NCBI RefSeq assembly: GCF_900115105.1
Contig: NZ_FOYP01000001.1
Coordinates: forward strand, 1,700,097 to 1,764,096
Direction of reading: 5' to 3'
Length of the DNA stretch: 64,000 nt
DNA from: Yoonia tamlensis
GTDB taxonomy: Bacteria; Pseudomonadota; Alphaproteobacteria; Rhodobacterales; Rhodobacteraceae
Each line of letters opens with the position of its first letter. The first letter of the stretch is position 1. Shown here in pieces: positions 26,475-34,833 of this stretch. The position numbers were made by a program, and so were the translations under genes. The notes below the pieces were generated by a model. The model was not told the DNA's origin and made no database searches. It worked only from the letters and a program-made list of their open reading frames with translations.

Positions 26475-27581
26475 ATGAAATTGACCAAAGCACTCATGGC
26501 CACTTCGGCTCTGACGCTGGCTGGCACAACAGCCATTGCTGACGGCCACATGGCCAACGAAATGACAATCGTCAGCTGGGGCGGCGCGTATTCCGCGTCA
26601 CAACAAGCTGCCTACCATGACCCCTATATGGCGAACACTGGTGTCACGATCGTCAACGACGAAAGCTCAAACGAAGCGGTTGCGAAACTGCGCGCGATGA
26701 ACGAAGCGGGCAACGTGACCTGGGACGTTGTTGACGTTGTTGCGTCTGACGCGATCCGCCTATGCGACGAAGGCCTCGCAATGGAAATCGACGCGGATGA
26801 AATGCTCGCTGATGGCGATGACGGCTCAACCGCCTCCGAAGATTTCGGCGACTTGCTGGTATCCGACTGCTTTATTCCGCAGATCGTTTATTCGACAACT
26901 GCGGGCTACCGCACAGACATGGTTGGCGATACACCGCCAACATCGATCTGCGCATTCTTCGATCTCGAAGCTTACCCAGGTATGCGTTCGCTTGAAAAGC
27001 GCCCAATCAACAACATGGAATGGGCCCTGCTTTGTGACGGCGTCGCCAAAGAAGACGTCTATGACGTTCTGGCAACCGAAGAAGGCCAGGCACAGGCATT
27101 TGCCAAGCTTGACACCATCAAAGACAGCGTTGTCTGGTGGTCTGCTGGTGCGGACACCCCTCAATTGTTGGCCGACGGCGAAGTCGTCATGGGCACAACA
27201 TACAATGGTCGTCTGTTCAGCCTGATCGTCGAGCAAAACCAGCCTGTTGACATGCTGTGGGACGCGCAAGTGTTTGACCTTGACGGTTGGATCATCCCCG
27301 CGGGCCTGAGCCCAGAGCGTGAAGCACGCGCATTGGACTACATCCGCTTTGCGACAGACACACAGCGCCTTGCTGACCAAGCGAAATATATTTCCTACGG
27401 TCCAGCACGTGCATCCTCTGCGCCACTGGTTGGTCAGCATGCGGAACTTGGTATCGACATGGCACCACATATGCCAACCGATCCTGCAAACGCGACAAAC
27501 ACCTTCTTGTATAACTACGAGTGGTGGGCCGATTATCGCGACGATCTGGATGCAAAATTCCAGAGCTGGCTCGCACAATAA
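26475..27581 (+). CDS. potD: Spermidine/putrescine-type ABC transporter substrate-binding protein
   Basis: A 368-residue periplasmic protein with a Sec signal (MKLTKALMATSALTLAGTTAIADG). The mature start MTIVSWGGAYSASQQAAYHDPYM is typical of the PotD/extracellular solute-binding family 1-like group. Downstream features include WDVVDVVASDAIRLCDEG and IPAGLSPEREARALDYIRFATDTQ. The ribosome site CGGGAGAC is close to ATG 26475. It sits between hairpins at 26414 and 27593, which suggests its mRNA is separately stabilised. Ligand is a polyamine or related cation by family inference. Confidence 0.9.
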   Translation: MKLTKALMATSALTLAGTTAIADGHMANEMTIVSWGGAYSASQQAAYHDPYMANTGVTIVNDESSNEAVAKLRAMNEAGNVTWDVVDVVASDAIRLCDEGLAMEIDADEMLADGDDGSTASEDFGDLLVSDCFIPQIVYSTTAGYRTDMVGDTPPTSICAFFDLEAYPGMRSLEKRPINNMEWALLCDGVAKEDVYDVLATEEGQAQAFAKLDTIKDSVVWWSAGADTPQLLADGEVVMGTTYNGRLFSLIVEQNQPVDMLWDAQVFDLDGWIIPAGLSPEREARALDYIRFATDTQRLADQAKYISYGPARASSAPLVGQHAELGIDMAPHMPTDPANATNTFLYNYEWWADYRDDLDAKFQSWLAQ

Positions 27582-27592
27582 GCCATAATAAT

Positions 27593-27626
27593 TGCGCAAG
27601 GTGGGGCAACCTGCCTTGCGCATTTT
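27593..27626 (+). terminator. Stem-loop with short U-run after potD
   Basis: 9-bp stem TGCGCAAGG/CCTTGCGCA (27593-27622) with a 12-nt loop and TTTT after it, 11 bp beyond the potD stop. It is probably a partial terminator or stability element that reduces, but does not block, expression of DUF1330-potB-potC. Confidence 0.65.
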
Positions 27627-27641
27627 CATCTTTGGGAATTT

Positions 27642-27932
27642 ATGATGCCAAAAGGCTATATCATCGGCCATATCACGGTGAATGATCCTGATGCCTATCA
27701 GGAATACATCACCAGAGACACGCCCATGATCGCAGCCCACGGTGGCAAGCCTATTGTGCGCGGTGGACCGTCAGAAGTGCCCGAAGGGGCCGTATTTGAC
27801 CGGCACGTGATCTTTGAATTTCCAGACTACGCAAGCGCCAAGGCGCTTTATTATTCCAAAGAATACCAAGAGGTCGCGCGTATTCGCCGCGAAAACGCAA
27901 CAAGCATGATCATCTTGGTCGAAGGGGTTTAG
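27642..27932 (+). CDS. DUF1330 family protein
   Basis: A 96-residue ferredoxin-like alpha-beta-barrel protein: KGYIIGHITVNDPDAYQEYI at the N-terminus, GGKPIVRGG in the middle and FEFPDYASAKALYYSKEYQEVARIRRENATS at the end, diagnostic of DUF1330. The biochemical function of the family is unknown. It is embedded in the pot operon, 4 bp before the first permease gene, so a link with uptake or turnover of the transported compound is inferred. ATG 27645 is an alternative start. Confidence 0.88.
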   Translation: MMPKGYIIGHITVNDPDAYQEYITRDTPMIAAHGGKPIVRGGPSEVPEGAVFDRHVIFEFPDYASAKALYYSKEYQEVARIRRENATSMIILVEGV

Positions 27933-27936
27933 ACAC

Positions 27937-29601
27937 ATGGCAGAGCAAGTCCTCGCCGCAGACGGCACACCACTCAAGGCGAGCCTCAACCGCGCATTGC
28001 GCCGCCAAAAGATGCGTGCGCTGGTCCTGATCGCGCCCCTGCTTTTATTTATTATGCTGACATTCATTATCCCGATCGGACAGATGCTGTTCCGCTCGGT
28101 TGAAAACAGCATTGTCGCAGATACAATTCCACGCACCGTTGTCGCCTTGGACAATTGGGATGCCTCGGGCGACGCCGAACCCGACGAAATTGTGTTCCAA
28201 GCGCTTTTCTATGACCTGTTTGTGGCATCCGAAGCCAAGCTTCATACACGACTTGGATCACGCCTGAACTATGAAAGCTCTGGCATTTCATCACTATTTC
28301 GCAAATCCGGCCGCGGGCTTGATGATATCGCGGACGTCTATAAAGACGCCTTTGTGGACCAAAACGACGTATGGGCTGATGGGGCGTTCTGGTTCGAAAT
28401 GATGAATACGGCCGATGGCGCGCCAAGCGCCGATGGTGTATTTGCACAACAGCGCGACCTGCTTGGAAACCTGACATCGTCAAGCGTGCGCAAGAACATC
28501 GGCTTTCTTCCTAATCAAGAAATTGCACGCGCACTGCCCCTCACCACGCAAACATATACCGAATGGGCGCTTTATGTCGCGAACTTCGACGACGACGTCG
28601 TTGCAGACGAAAAACCTTGGGAATCCGTCTATGCTGCTCTTTTTGACGACCTGCATGCACCTGGCGCCGCAGAGCGGTTGGCAAACTATACCGGGACTGG
28701 CGCAGACGAACTAAATTCCGCGCTCGCAATCGTGGATACGATTCCAGATCAACCTTACCACGCCGCGTTTGCAGATCTGGATGATGGTTGGCTGTCACCG
28801 GACGTGTGGCGAACCATTCAGGCATACGCGCCGCGCTTTACGAGCGGCTATTTCTTGAATGCAATCGACCTGCAAAACACAGATGACGGCGTTGAATGGC
28901 GCCCAGAAAACGAACAAATCTACCTGACCCTGTTTGTACGCACGATGATCATGTCAATGACCATCACCATTAGCTGTATCTTGCTGGGTTACCCCGTCGC
29001 TTGGATGTTGGCGAACCTGCCTGCGCGCAAAGCGAACATGCTGATGATCCTTGTGCTTTTGCCGTTCTGGACATCGCTTTTGGTGCGCACATCCGCATGG
29101 AAGGTGCTGCTGCAAAATCAAGGGGTGATCAACGATCTGCTGGTCTGGGCCGGTTTTGTGGCCGATGACAACCGGCTGGCGCTGATCAACAACGCGACAG
29201 GCACCGTCATTGCGATGACGCATATCCTGCTGCCGTTCATGATCCTGCCGCTCTATTCTGTGATGCAAACCATTCCGATAAGCTATCTGCGGGCGGCCAA
29301 ATCGCTGGGCGCGACCAACTGGACAGCCTTCTGGCGGGTCTATTTCCCGCAGTCTGTGCCGGGTATCGGGGCGGGGTCGATCCTCGTGTTTATCCTGTCG
29401 ATCGGCTACTACATCACGCCCGAAATCGTCGGCGGGACCAAAGGTGTCTTTATCTCCAACCGGATCGCCTACCATATCTCAAGCTCGCTTAACTGGGGTT
29501 TGGCAGCGGCACTGGGGGCCATCCTGCTGGCTATCGTTCTGGCGCTTTACTGGGCCTATGACCGGATCGTCGGCATCGACAATGTAAAACTAGGAGGCTG
29601 A
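27937..29601 (+). CDS. Polyamine-type ABC transporter permease with a large insertion (PotB-like)
   Basis: A 554-residue inner-membrane permease, about twice the usual PotB length. Helix 1 (LVLIAPLLLFIMLTFIIPIGQMLF, about 29-52) is followed by about 270 hydrophilic, acidic residues before the remaining helices begin near 330 (TLFVRTMIMSMTITISC). The inserted segment should be periplasmic. The EAA loop SYLRAAKSLGATNWTAFWRVYFP lies near 450. Apart from the insert the permease fold is complete. It is 4 bp after DUF1330 and 4 bp before the second permease gene. Confidence 0.9.
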   Translation: MAEQVLAADGTPLKASLNRALRRQKMRALVLIAPLLLFIMLTFIIPIGQMLFRSVENSIVADTIPRTVVALDNWDASGDAEPDEIVFQALFYDLFVASEAKLHTRLGSRLNYESSGISSLFRKSGRGLDDIADVYKDAFVDQNDVWADGAFWFEMMNTADGAPSADGVFAQQRDLLGNLTSSSVRKNIGFLPNQEIARALPLTTQTYTEWALYVANFDDDVVADEKPWESVYAALFDDLHAPGAAERLANYTGTGADELNSALAIVDTIPDQPYHAAFADLDDGWLSPDVWRTIQAYAPRFTSGYFLNAIDLQNTDDGVEWRPENEQIYLTLFVRTMIMSMTITISCILLGYPVAWMLANLPARKANMLMILVLLPFWTSLLVRTSAWKVLLQNQGVINDLLVWAGFVADDNRLALINNATGTVIAMTHILLPFMILPLYSVMQTIPISYLRAAKSLGATNWTAFWRVYFPQSVPGIGAGSILVFILSIGYYITPEIVGGTKGVFISNRIAYHISSSLNWGLAAALGAILLAIVLALYWAYDRIVGIDNVKLGG

Positions 29602-29605
29602 TCAG

Positions 29606-30490
29606 ATGAGCTTGCCAATCTATGCAACCACCGGTCAAAAGATCTGGTACTACAGCTTTCGCGTGATCGTGGGGTTGATCCTGTTTTTCCTGATCGCCCC
29701 GATCATCATCATCATCCCGCTGTCGTTTAACGCCGAAAACTTCTTTACCTTCACGCCCAAGATGCTGGCGCTGGACCCCGAAGGCTATTCGCTCAAACAT
29801 TACCGCGACTTTTTCTCGAACCCTGACTGGATCAGACCGTTGCAGAATTCGCTGATTATCGCACCATTTGCGACGATCATTTCGGTATCATTGGGGACAT
29901 TGGCGGCAATCGGCCTGTCGCAATCGCATGTGCCGTTCCGGCGCGGGATCATGGCCATCCTGATTTCACCGATGATCGTTCCGCTGATCATTTCGGCGAC
30001 GGGCATGTTCTTTTTTTACAGCCAGATGGGCCTGTGGATGGAGGAAACATTCGGGATTTCCAAATCGCTTTCGGGCTATATCAAAGTGATCTTGGCGCAT
30101 GCTGCACTCGGTATCCCCTTTGTGATTATCACGGTAACCGCAACGCTTGTAGGCTTTGACCAATCGCTAACGCGGGCTGCCGCCAATATGGGCGCTACAC
30201 CCACCGTCACGTTTTTCCGGGTGCAAATGCCGCTCATCCTGCCCGGTGTGATTTCAGGCGGTTTGTTCGCCTTTATCACATCATTTGATGAGGTGGTTGT
30301 GGTGCTCTTTGTAGGGGCGGCTGCGCAGAAAACCCTGCCTTGGCAGATGTTCACAGGGCTGCGCGAACAGATCAGCCCGACGATTTTGGCGGTGGCGACG
30401 GTACTTGTTGGGATTTCAATCCTGCTACTTGCCACGGTTGAAATGCTACGGCGCCGGTCGGAACGCCTGCGTGGCATGTCACCCAGCTAA
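29606..30490 (+). CDS. potC: Polyamine-type ABC transporter permease (PotC-like)
   Basis: A 294-residue six-helix permease partner of the PotB-like protein. The EAA loop SLTRAAANMGATPTVTFFRVQMPLILPG is near residue 190, followed by FITSFDEVVVVLFV, the typical PotC helix with an acidic residue. Ribosome site TAGGAGG is directly upstream. It is the last gene of the operon, before the terminator at 30500-30528. Confidence 0.92.
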   Translation: MSLPIYATTGQKIWYYSFRVIVGLILFFLIAPIIIIIPLSFNAENFFTFTPKMLALDPEGYSLKHYRDFFSNPDWIRPLQNSLIIAPFATIISVSLGTLAAIGLSQSHVPFRRGIMAILISPMIVPLIISATGMFFFYSQMGLWMEETFGISKSLSGYIKVILAHAALGIPFVIITVTATLVGFDQSLTRAAANMGATPTVTFFRVQMPLILPGVISGGLFAFITSFDEVVVVLFVGAAAQKTLPWQMFTGLREQISPTILAVATVLVGISILLLATVEMLRRRSERLRGMSPS

Positions 30491-30499
30491 ATTCAGCGC

Positions 30500-30528
30500 A
30501 AAGGCAGATCCAATCGGGTCTGCCTTTT
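30500..30528 (+). terminator. Intrinsic terminator after the pot operon
   Basis: 9-bp stem AAAGGCAGA/TCTGCCTTT with a 10-nt loop ending in TTTT, 10 bp after the last permease stop. The A-rich left arm also lets it act weakly on the leftward AEC-transporter transcript. Confidence 0.8.
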
Positions 30529-30574
30529 GCATTGGCGCAGATCATTTTTTGCGAAAACTGATCCCCCGCCGCCG

Positions 30575-31504
30575 CTAGGCCAGAATATGCAGCCAACCCC
30601 AAACCGTCACAATCGACAATCCGGTGCCGATCAACACCGCAGAGGCCGCGACCCTTTTGGCCCGCCCGTACATATTCGCAAACACATAGGCATTGACCCC
30701 TGGCGCCATTGCGCTGGTCAGGATGGCCGAGCGTGTGGCAGACAGGCTCAGGTCGTTCAGACCCGCCAGAAGCCAGACAATGACCGGATGCAGCACCAGT
30801 GAAATCGCGACCACAAACAGGATGGCGCGCATATCGCCTTCGGGCCGATATTGGTACAACACGCCGCCCAAACCGAACAGCGCCGCAGGCAAAGCCGCCC
30901 GCGCAATCAGCCCGAGCGCATCGTTCATCACATTTGGCACAGGGATCCCGCCAAGGTTCACCACAAACCCGAGGCTGATCCCGATGATCAACGCATTGCT
31001 GAACATCGCCTTAAGCACCTTGCGCGGCAGTGCGGCGACACTATTGCCCCAATTACGCGCAATCTCCATCGCGGTGATGCCAACCCCGTAACAAAACGGC
31101 GAATGGATCGCGATAATGGCATAATTCGCCTCGAGTGCGTCAGGCCCGTAGGCGCGTTCGGTAATCGGCAGGCCAAGCAAAAGCGAATTGGAAAACAGCC
31201 CGCAAAATCCGAAGGCCACGCAGTCTTCCCAGTCGCGCTGAAACAACACACGCGCGCCGGTGAACGCCGCAATGAACCCCGCCAAAGCACCGGTGTAGAA
31301 GGAAAACAACAGCGAAAAGTCGAAATTCTGTTGCAGATCTAGCGTCGAGATCGCCAAAAACAACAGGCAAGGAATGGCGAACCCTTGGGTGAATTTCATC
31401 AGCCCGTCGACGGCACTTTGCGAAAAATACCCTTTCCAGACTGCCAGATAGCCAAATCCGATCACCAAAAAAACGGGCATGATTACGTCGATCAATGCGC
31501 TCAT
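30575..31504 (-). CDS. AEC-family transporter (auxin efflux carrier-like)
   Basis: A 309-residue permease with about ten helices in two five-helix halves. Typical family segments are VFLVIGFGYLAVWKGYFSQSAVDGLMKFTQGFAIPCLLFLAI at the N-terminus and LTSAMAPGVNAYVFANMYG at the C-terminus. Bacterial members export or import malonate, malate and similar acids. It is transcribed leftward, 18 bp downstream of the MBL-fold gene, so it may end that housekeeping operon. Substrate unknown. Confidence 0.92.
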   Translation of the reverse strand: MSALIDVIMPVFLVIGFGYLAVWKGYFSQSAVDGLMKFTQGFAIPCLLFLAISTLDLQQNFDFSLLFSFYTGALAGFIAAFTGARVLFQRDWEDCVAFGFCGLFSNSLLLGLPITERAYGPDALEANYAIIAIHSPFCYGVGITAMEIARNWGNSVAALPRKVLKAMFSNALIIGISLGFVVNLGGIPVPNVMNDALGLIARAALPAALFGLGGVLYQYRPEGDMRAILFVVAISLVLHPVIVWLLAGLNDLSLSATRSAILTSAMAPGVNAYVFANMYGRAKRVAASAVLIGTGLSIVTVWGWLHILA

Positions 31505-31522
31505 GGCGGGGGATCCTTTGGG

Positions 31523-32326
31523 TTAGGGCAAATCAAACGATAGCGTCATGCCATCATAGGCGGGCTGTACATGTGCAGGCGTTTCTTGCGCCACTGTCGC
31601 ATAATCCAGATCATTATGCATATTGGTAAGTACCGCCTGTTTGGGCTGCGCGCGTGTGATCCATTCCAGCGTTTTTGCAAGATGCGCATGCGACGGATGC
31701 GGCGCACGGCGCAGCGCGTCGATAATCCAGCAATCAAGCCCCTGCAATTTGGCCCAAGTTTGTGCGGGAATGTCGGACACATCCGGAATATAGGCAATAT
31801 TCCCGATACGGAACCCGAACGCGCCGATTTCGCCATGGGTGACGCTAAGCGGGGACAGCGTGATCGCCCCCCCTGCCCCTGAGATCGTCACATCGCCGTC
31901 CATCACATTAAGATTGCAAATCGGCGGGTACGATGACCCCTCGGGCGTCTCGAAAATATAGCCGAACCGGTCGCTAAGCGCCTTTGCCGTGTCAGGGTCC
32001 GCCCAAACGGGCAGCATTTCGCGGGTGTTGAAAACTACCATGCGCAGGTCATCAATCCCGTGTACGTGATCCGCATGCGCGTGGGTATAGACCACCGCAT
32101 CCAATGTCCCCACATCCGCAGCCAGCAACTGGCTGCGCAAATCAGGCGAGGTATCAATCAGCACACGTGTTGCGCCCTGCCCGTTCGTGCGGGTCAAAAG
32201 GATCGAACAGCGCTGCCTGCGGTTCTTGGGGTTTTCGGGGTCGCAATCGCCCCAAAGCCCGCCCAGTCGCGGCACGCCGCCCGACGACCCACAGCCCAGA
32301 ATGGTTACTGCGATTTGGTCGCTCAT
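31523..32326 (-). CDS. MBL-fold metallo-hydrolase, PhnP-like
   Basis: A 267-residue metallo-beta-lactamase-fold hydrolase. The start TILGCGSSGGVPRLGGLWGDCDP and metal site YTHAHADHVHGIDDLR (HxHxDH) are PhnP-like; a further His in SVTHGEIGAFGF and LTNMHNDLDY complete the ligands. PhnP-type enzymes hydrolyse cyclic phosphodiesters, and related proteins are tRNase Z- or PqqB-like. The ATG at 32326 overlaps the tatD stop (ATGA), so the two are coupled. Confidence 0.92.
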   Translation of the reverse strand: MSDQIAVTILGCGSSGGVPRLGGLWGDCDPENPKNRRQRCSILLTRTNGQGATRVLIDTSPDLRSQLLAADVGTLDAVVYTHAHADHVHGIDDLRMVVFNTREMLPVWADPDTAKALSDRFGYIFETPEGSSYPPICNLNVMDGDVTISGAGGAITLSPLSVTHGEIGAFGFRIGNIAYIPDVSDIPAQTWAKLQGLDCWIIDALRRAPHPSHAHLAKTLEWITRAQPKQAVLTNMHNDLDYATVAQETPAHVQPAYDGMTLSFDLP

Positions 32327-33111
32327 GCGCGTGCTTTCCAAAACAGCCGGTCAAAATTTTCGGTCGTCTGGCGCGCGAAATCGACGTAATCCATGCCGAA
32401 CGCCTCTGCCCCGATTTTTGCGGTAAAGGCCGCATATGCGGGTTCGTTGCGTTTGCCACGGTGCGGCGGTGGCGCAAGGTAGGGGCTGTCGGTTTCGACC
32501 AAAATCCGGTCAATTGGCGCGCTTGTGAAAATATCGCGCAATTCCTTGCTTTTGGGGAATGCAGCGATGCCCGACATCGACAGGTAGAACCCCAGATCAA
32601 GCGCCTTTGCCGCCAGCGCGGCAGAGCTGGAAAAACAATGCATCACGCATGTATAGGCGCCGTTTGCATATTCCTCGGCCAGAATACGCGCCATATCGTC
32701 GTCAGCCGCACGCGCATGGATGATCAGCGGCAGCTTGGTTTCGCGCGCCGCCGCGATATGCACACGCAGGCTTTGCTGCTGAATATCCATGCTTTCGGCG
32801 GTGTAATGGTAATCAAGGCCGGTTTCACCGATGCCCACAAATTTGGGATGCGCCGCAAGCGCGACAAGTTCATCCACACTCGCCAATGGCTCCTCGGCCG
32901 CGCTCATCGGGTGGGTGCCTGCGGCATAGAACACGGGCGCAAATTTTTCGGCGATGGCGCGCACTTGGGGTTCCAGTCGCAGCCGCGTGCAAATTGTCAC
33001 CATCCGCTCCACGCCTGCGTCCAGCGCGCGCTGGATCACTGCGGGGCGTTCTTCATCGAAATCCGGGAAATCAAGATGGCAATGGCTATCGACGATTGTA
33101 GGCTGTGTCAT
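32323..33111 (-). CDS. TatD-family metal-dependent hydrolase
   Basis: A 262-residue TIM-barrel hydrolase: VDSHCHLDFPDF at the start supplies the HxH metal ligands, GIGETGLDYHY the Glu, then LIIHARAADDD, CVMHCFSSS and VETDSPYLAPPPHRGKRNEP, all hallmarks of the YcfH/TatD group (deoxyribonuclease or D-aminoacyl-tRNA deacylase-like activities). It lies between holB and the MBL gene, the holB-tatD order common in bacteria. Confidence 0.95.
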   Translation of the reverse strand: MTQPTIVDSHCHLDFPDFDEERPAVIQRALDAGVERMVTICTRLRLEPQVRAIAEKFAPVFYAAGTHPMSAAEEPLASVDELVALAAHPKFVGIGETGLDYHYTAESMDIQQQSLRVHIAAARETKLPLIIHARAADDDMARILAEEYANGAYTCVMHCFSSSAALAAKALDLGFYLSMSGIAAFPKSKELRDIFTSAPIDRILVETDSPYLAPPPHRGKRNEPAYAAFTAKIGAEAFGMDYVDFARQTTENFDRLFWKARA

Positions 33112-33121
33112 GGGGCGGCTT

Positions 33122-34228
33122 TCAGGCGGCAGCGACGCCAAGCGCCGTTTCTTCGATCTTGAAAATCATATCAAGGATCAAGGCCGCGGGGTCAAGGTTC
33201 ACCGCGCGCCCATGGCGCGACCTGTTTGACAGATCTTGCTGGAGCTGCGCCCATTTGCGGGCCATGTGGTCATTCGGCGCGATCCGTGCAAGCAACGTCG
33301 CCTCGCCCGCCGCACCTTCGGTCAGCGGTTGCCCCAACAGGCCTGCGCGGGCTGCGCGCGACAAGAATAGATCAATCAGGTCCAGCGCCATACCATAACG
33401 CACATCCGCCGCACGCCCCGCGCAGCTATCCGCAAGCTTAAGCGCCAGCGGCCTGTCAATGCGCGGCATGCCGTCGAACAGGCGGATCAGTTCGGCATAA
33501 AGCTGTAGACCATTGTGGTTCAACAACCGGATCGCATCGCCCGCCGACCCGCCCGCCAATGCGGCCAGATGATCGGCATGCGCGGGCTCTTGTCCGGCTT
33601 GTGTCAGTGCCTTTTGCAAATCATCAGTGCCCAAAGTGCTGCAGCGCAACACCCGACAGCGCGACCGGATCGTCGGCAAGAGCCGCGAAGGCTGGTGCGC
33701 AATCAGCAAGATCACCGTGTTTGCAGGCGGCTCTTCGAGTTCTTTCAAAATAGCATTGGCCGCGTTGCGGTTCAATTCATCCGCCGCATCAACAATGACA
33801 ACGCGCCGCCCGCCATCGGCCGATGACATCTGAAAAAATGTCTTGAGCTTGCGCACAGCATCCACCGTAATTTCGGCGCGCAGTTTTTTGGTCTTATCAT
33901 CCCAAGTGCGGCGGATCACCGAAAGGCGCGGATGGGCGCCCGACTGGATAAGGCGGGCATCGGGATGCGCAGGATCAACGGCAAGCGTGGGATCACCAAA
34001 CAGCCCTCCCCCCTGATCAGCCAGCAAGAATGTCGCTATTTTCCAGGCTAGTGTGGCCTTGCCAACCCCGCGCGGCCCCGTGATCAGCCAGCCCGAATGC
34101 ATACGGCCGGATTGATAGGCGTCCAGAAAATCAGCCTCGGCTTGGGTCTGCCCGAAAAGCACAGGGGTCTCGCGCGGGTGCGGCGCGCCCTCGATCCGGT
34201 CGGGTTCTGGCAGCGCGTCGTCGCTCAT
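33122..34228 (-). CDS. holB: DNA polymerase III subunit delta'
   Basis: Clamp-loader subunit (368 aa). The AAA+ N-terminal domain has a P-loop GPRGVGKATLAWKIA near residue 53, with Ala in place of the canonical Ser/Thr, a feature common in delta'. Then ITVDAVRKLKTFFQMSSADGGRRVVIVDAADELNRNAANAILKELEEPPANT and IRSRCRVLR follow. It starts in a 4-bp overlap with tmk and precedes tatD. It is part of the replication clamp loader in the cytoplasm. Confidence 0.95.
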   Translation of the reverse strand: MSDDALPEPDRIEGAPHPRETPVLFGQTQAEADFLDAYQSGRMHSGWLITGPRGVGKATLAWKIATFLLADQGGGLFGDPTLAVDPAHPDARLIQSGAHPRLSVIRRTWDDKTKKLRAEITVDAVRKLKTFFQMSSADGGRRVVIVDAADELNRNAANAILKELEEPPANTVILLIAHQPSRLLPTIRSRCRVLRCSTLGTDDLQKALTQAGQEPAHADHLAALAGGSAGDAIRLLNHNGLQLYAELIRLFDGMPRIDRPLALKLADSCAGRAADVRYGMALDLIDLFLSRAARAGLLGQPLTEGAAGEATLLARIAPNDHMARKWAQLQQDLSNRSRHGRAVNLDPAALILDMIFKIEETALGVAAA

Positions 34229-34833
34229 AGGTGCGCTGCGATTTCGCTGGCGATCTGGTCTTGGGTGCGGTTGCCGTCAATCAACACACAGCGGTCCGTC
34301 TGCGCATGGGCCAGCGCCAGAAACCCGTGGCGCAGGGTTTCCTGAAAGCCCAGACCAAAATCTTCAAACCGGTCTTCGCCGGATTTGCGTGCAAGCCCGC
34401 GCGCCAGCGCCGTGGCCGGATCCATATCAATGATAAAGGTCAGATCGGGTTCGCGCCCGATCATCAGGCTATGCAACCGGTCGACCATCGCGCGCAAATC
34501 GCCACGGGTCGAACCCTGATAGACGCGGGTGCTATCGGCAAAGCGGTCGCAAATCACGATCTGCCCATCTGCCAGCGCGGGCTGGATCGTCTTTTCAAGA
34601 TGGTCACGCCGCGCTGCGGTAAACAGCAAAATTTCGGTTTCTGCCGACCAGCGGTCAGTGTCACCAGTCAACAGCAATTGCCGGATTTCTTCGGCACCGG
34701 CGCTACCGCCGGGTTCGCGGGTCAAGATAACTTTACGTCCGCGCGCGCGCAGGTGTTCGGCCGCCATCCGTGCCTGCGTGGATTTTCCGGACCCGTCGAT
34801 CCCTTCAAAGGTAATAAAATGCGGCTGGTTCAT
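34225..34833 (-). CDS. tmk: Thymidylate kinase
   Basis: A 202-residue dTMP kinase: P-loop FEGIDGSGKSTQ near residue 9, LTREPGGSAGAEEIR, DRFADSTRVYQG and the LID region LARGLARKSGEDRFEDFGLGFQ. It phosphorylates dTMP to dTDP for DNA synthesis. It overlaps both the carboxypeptidase gene upstream and holB downstream by 4 bp, forming the usual tmk-holB pair. Confidence 0.97.
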   Translation of the reverse strand: MNQPHFITFEGIDGSGKSTQARMAAEHLRARGRKVILTREPGGSAGAEEIRQLLLTGDTDRWSAETEILLFTAARRDHLEKTIQPALADGQIVICDRFADSTRVYQGSTRGDLRAMVDRLHSLMIGREPDLTFIIDMDPATALARGLARKSGEDRFEDFGLGFQETLRHGFLALAHAQTDRCVLIDGNRTQDQIASEIAAHL

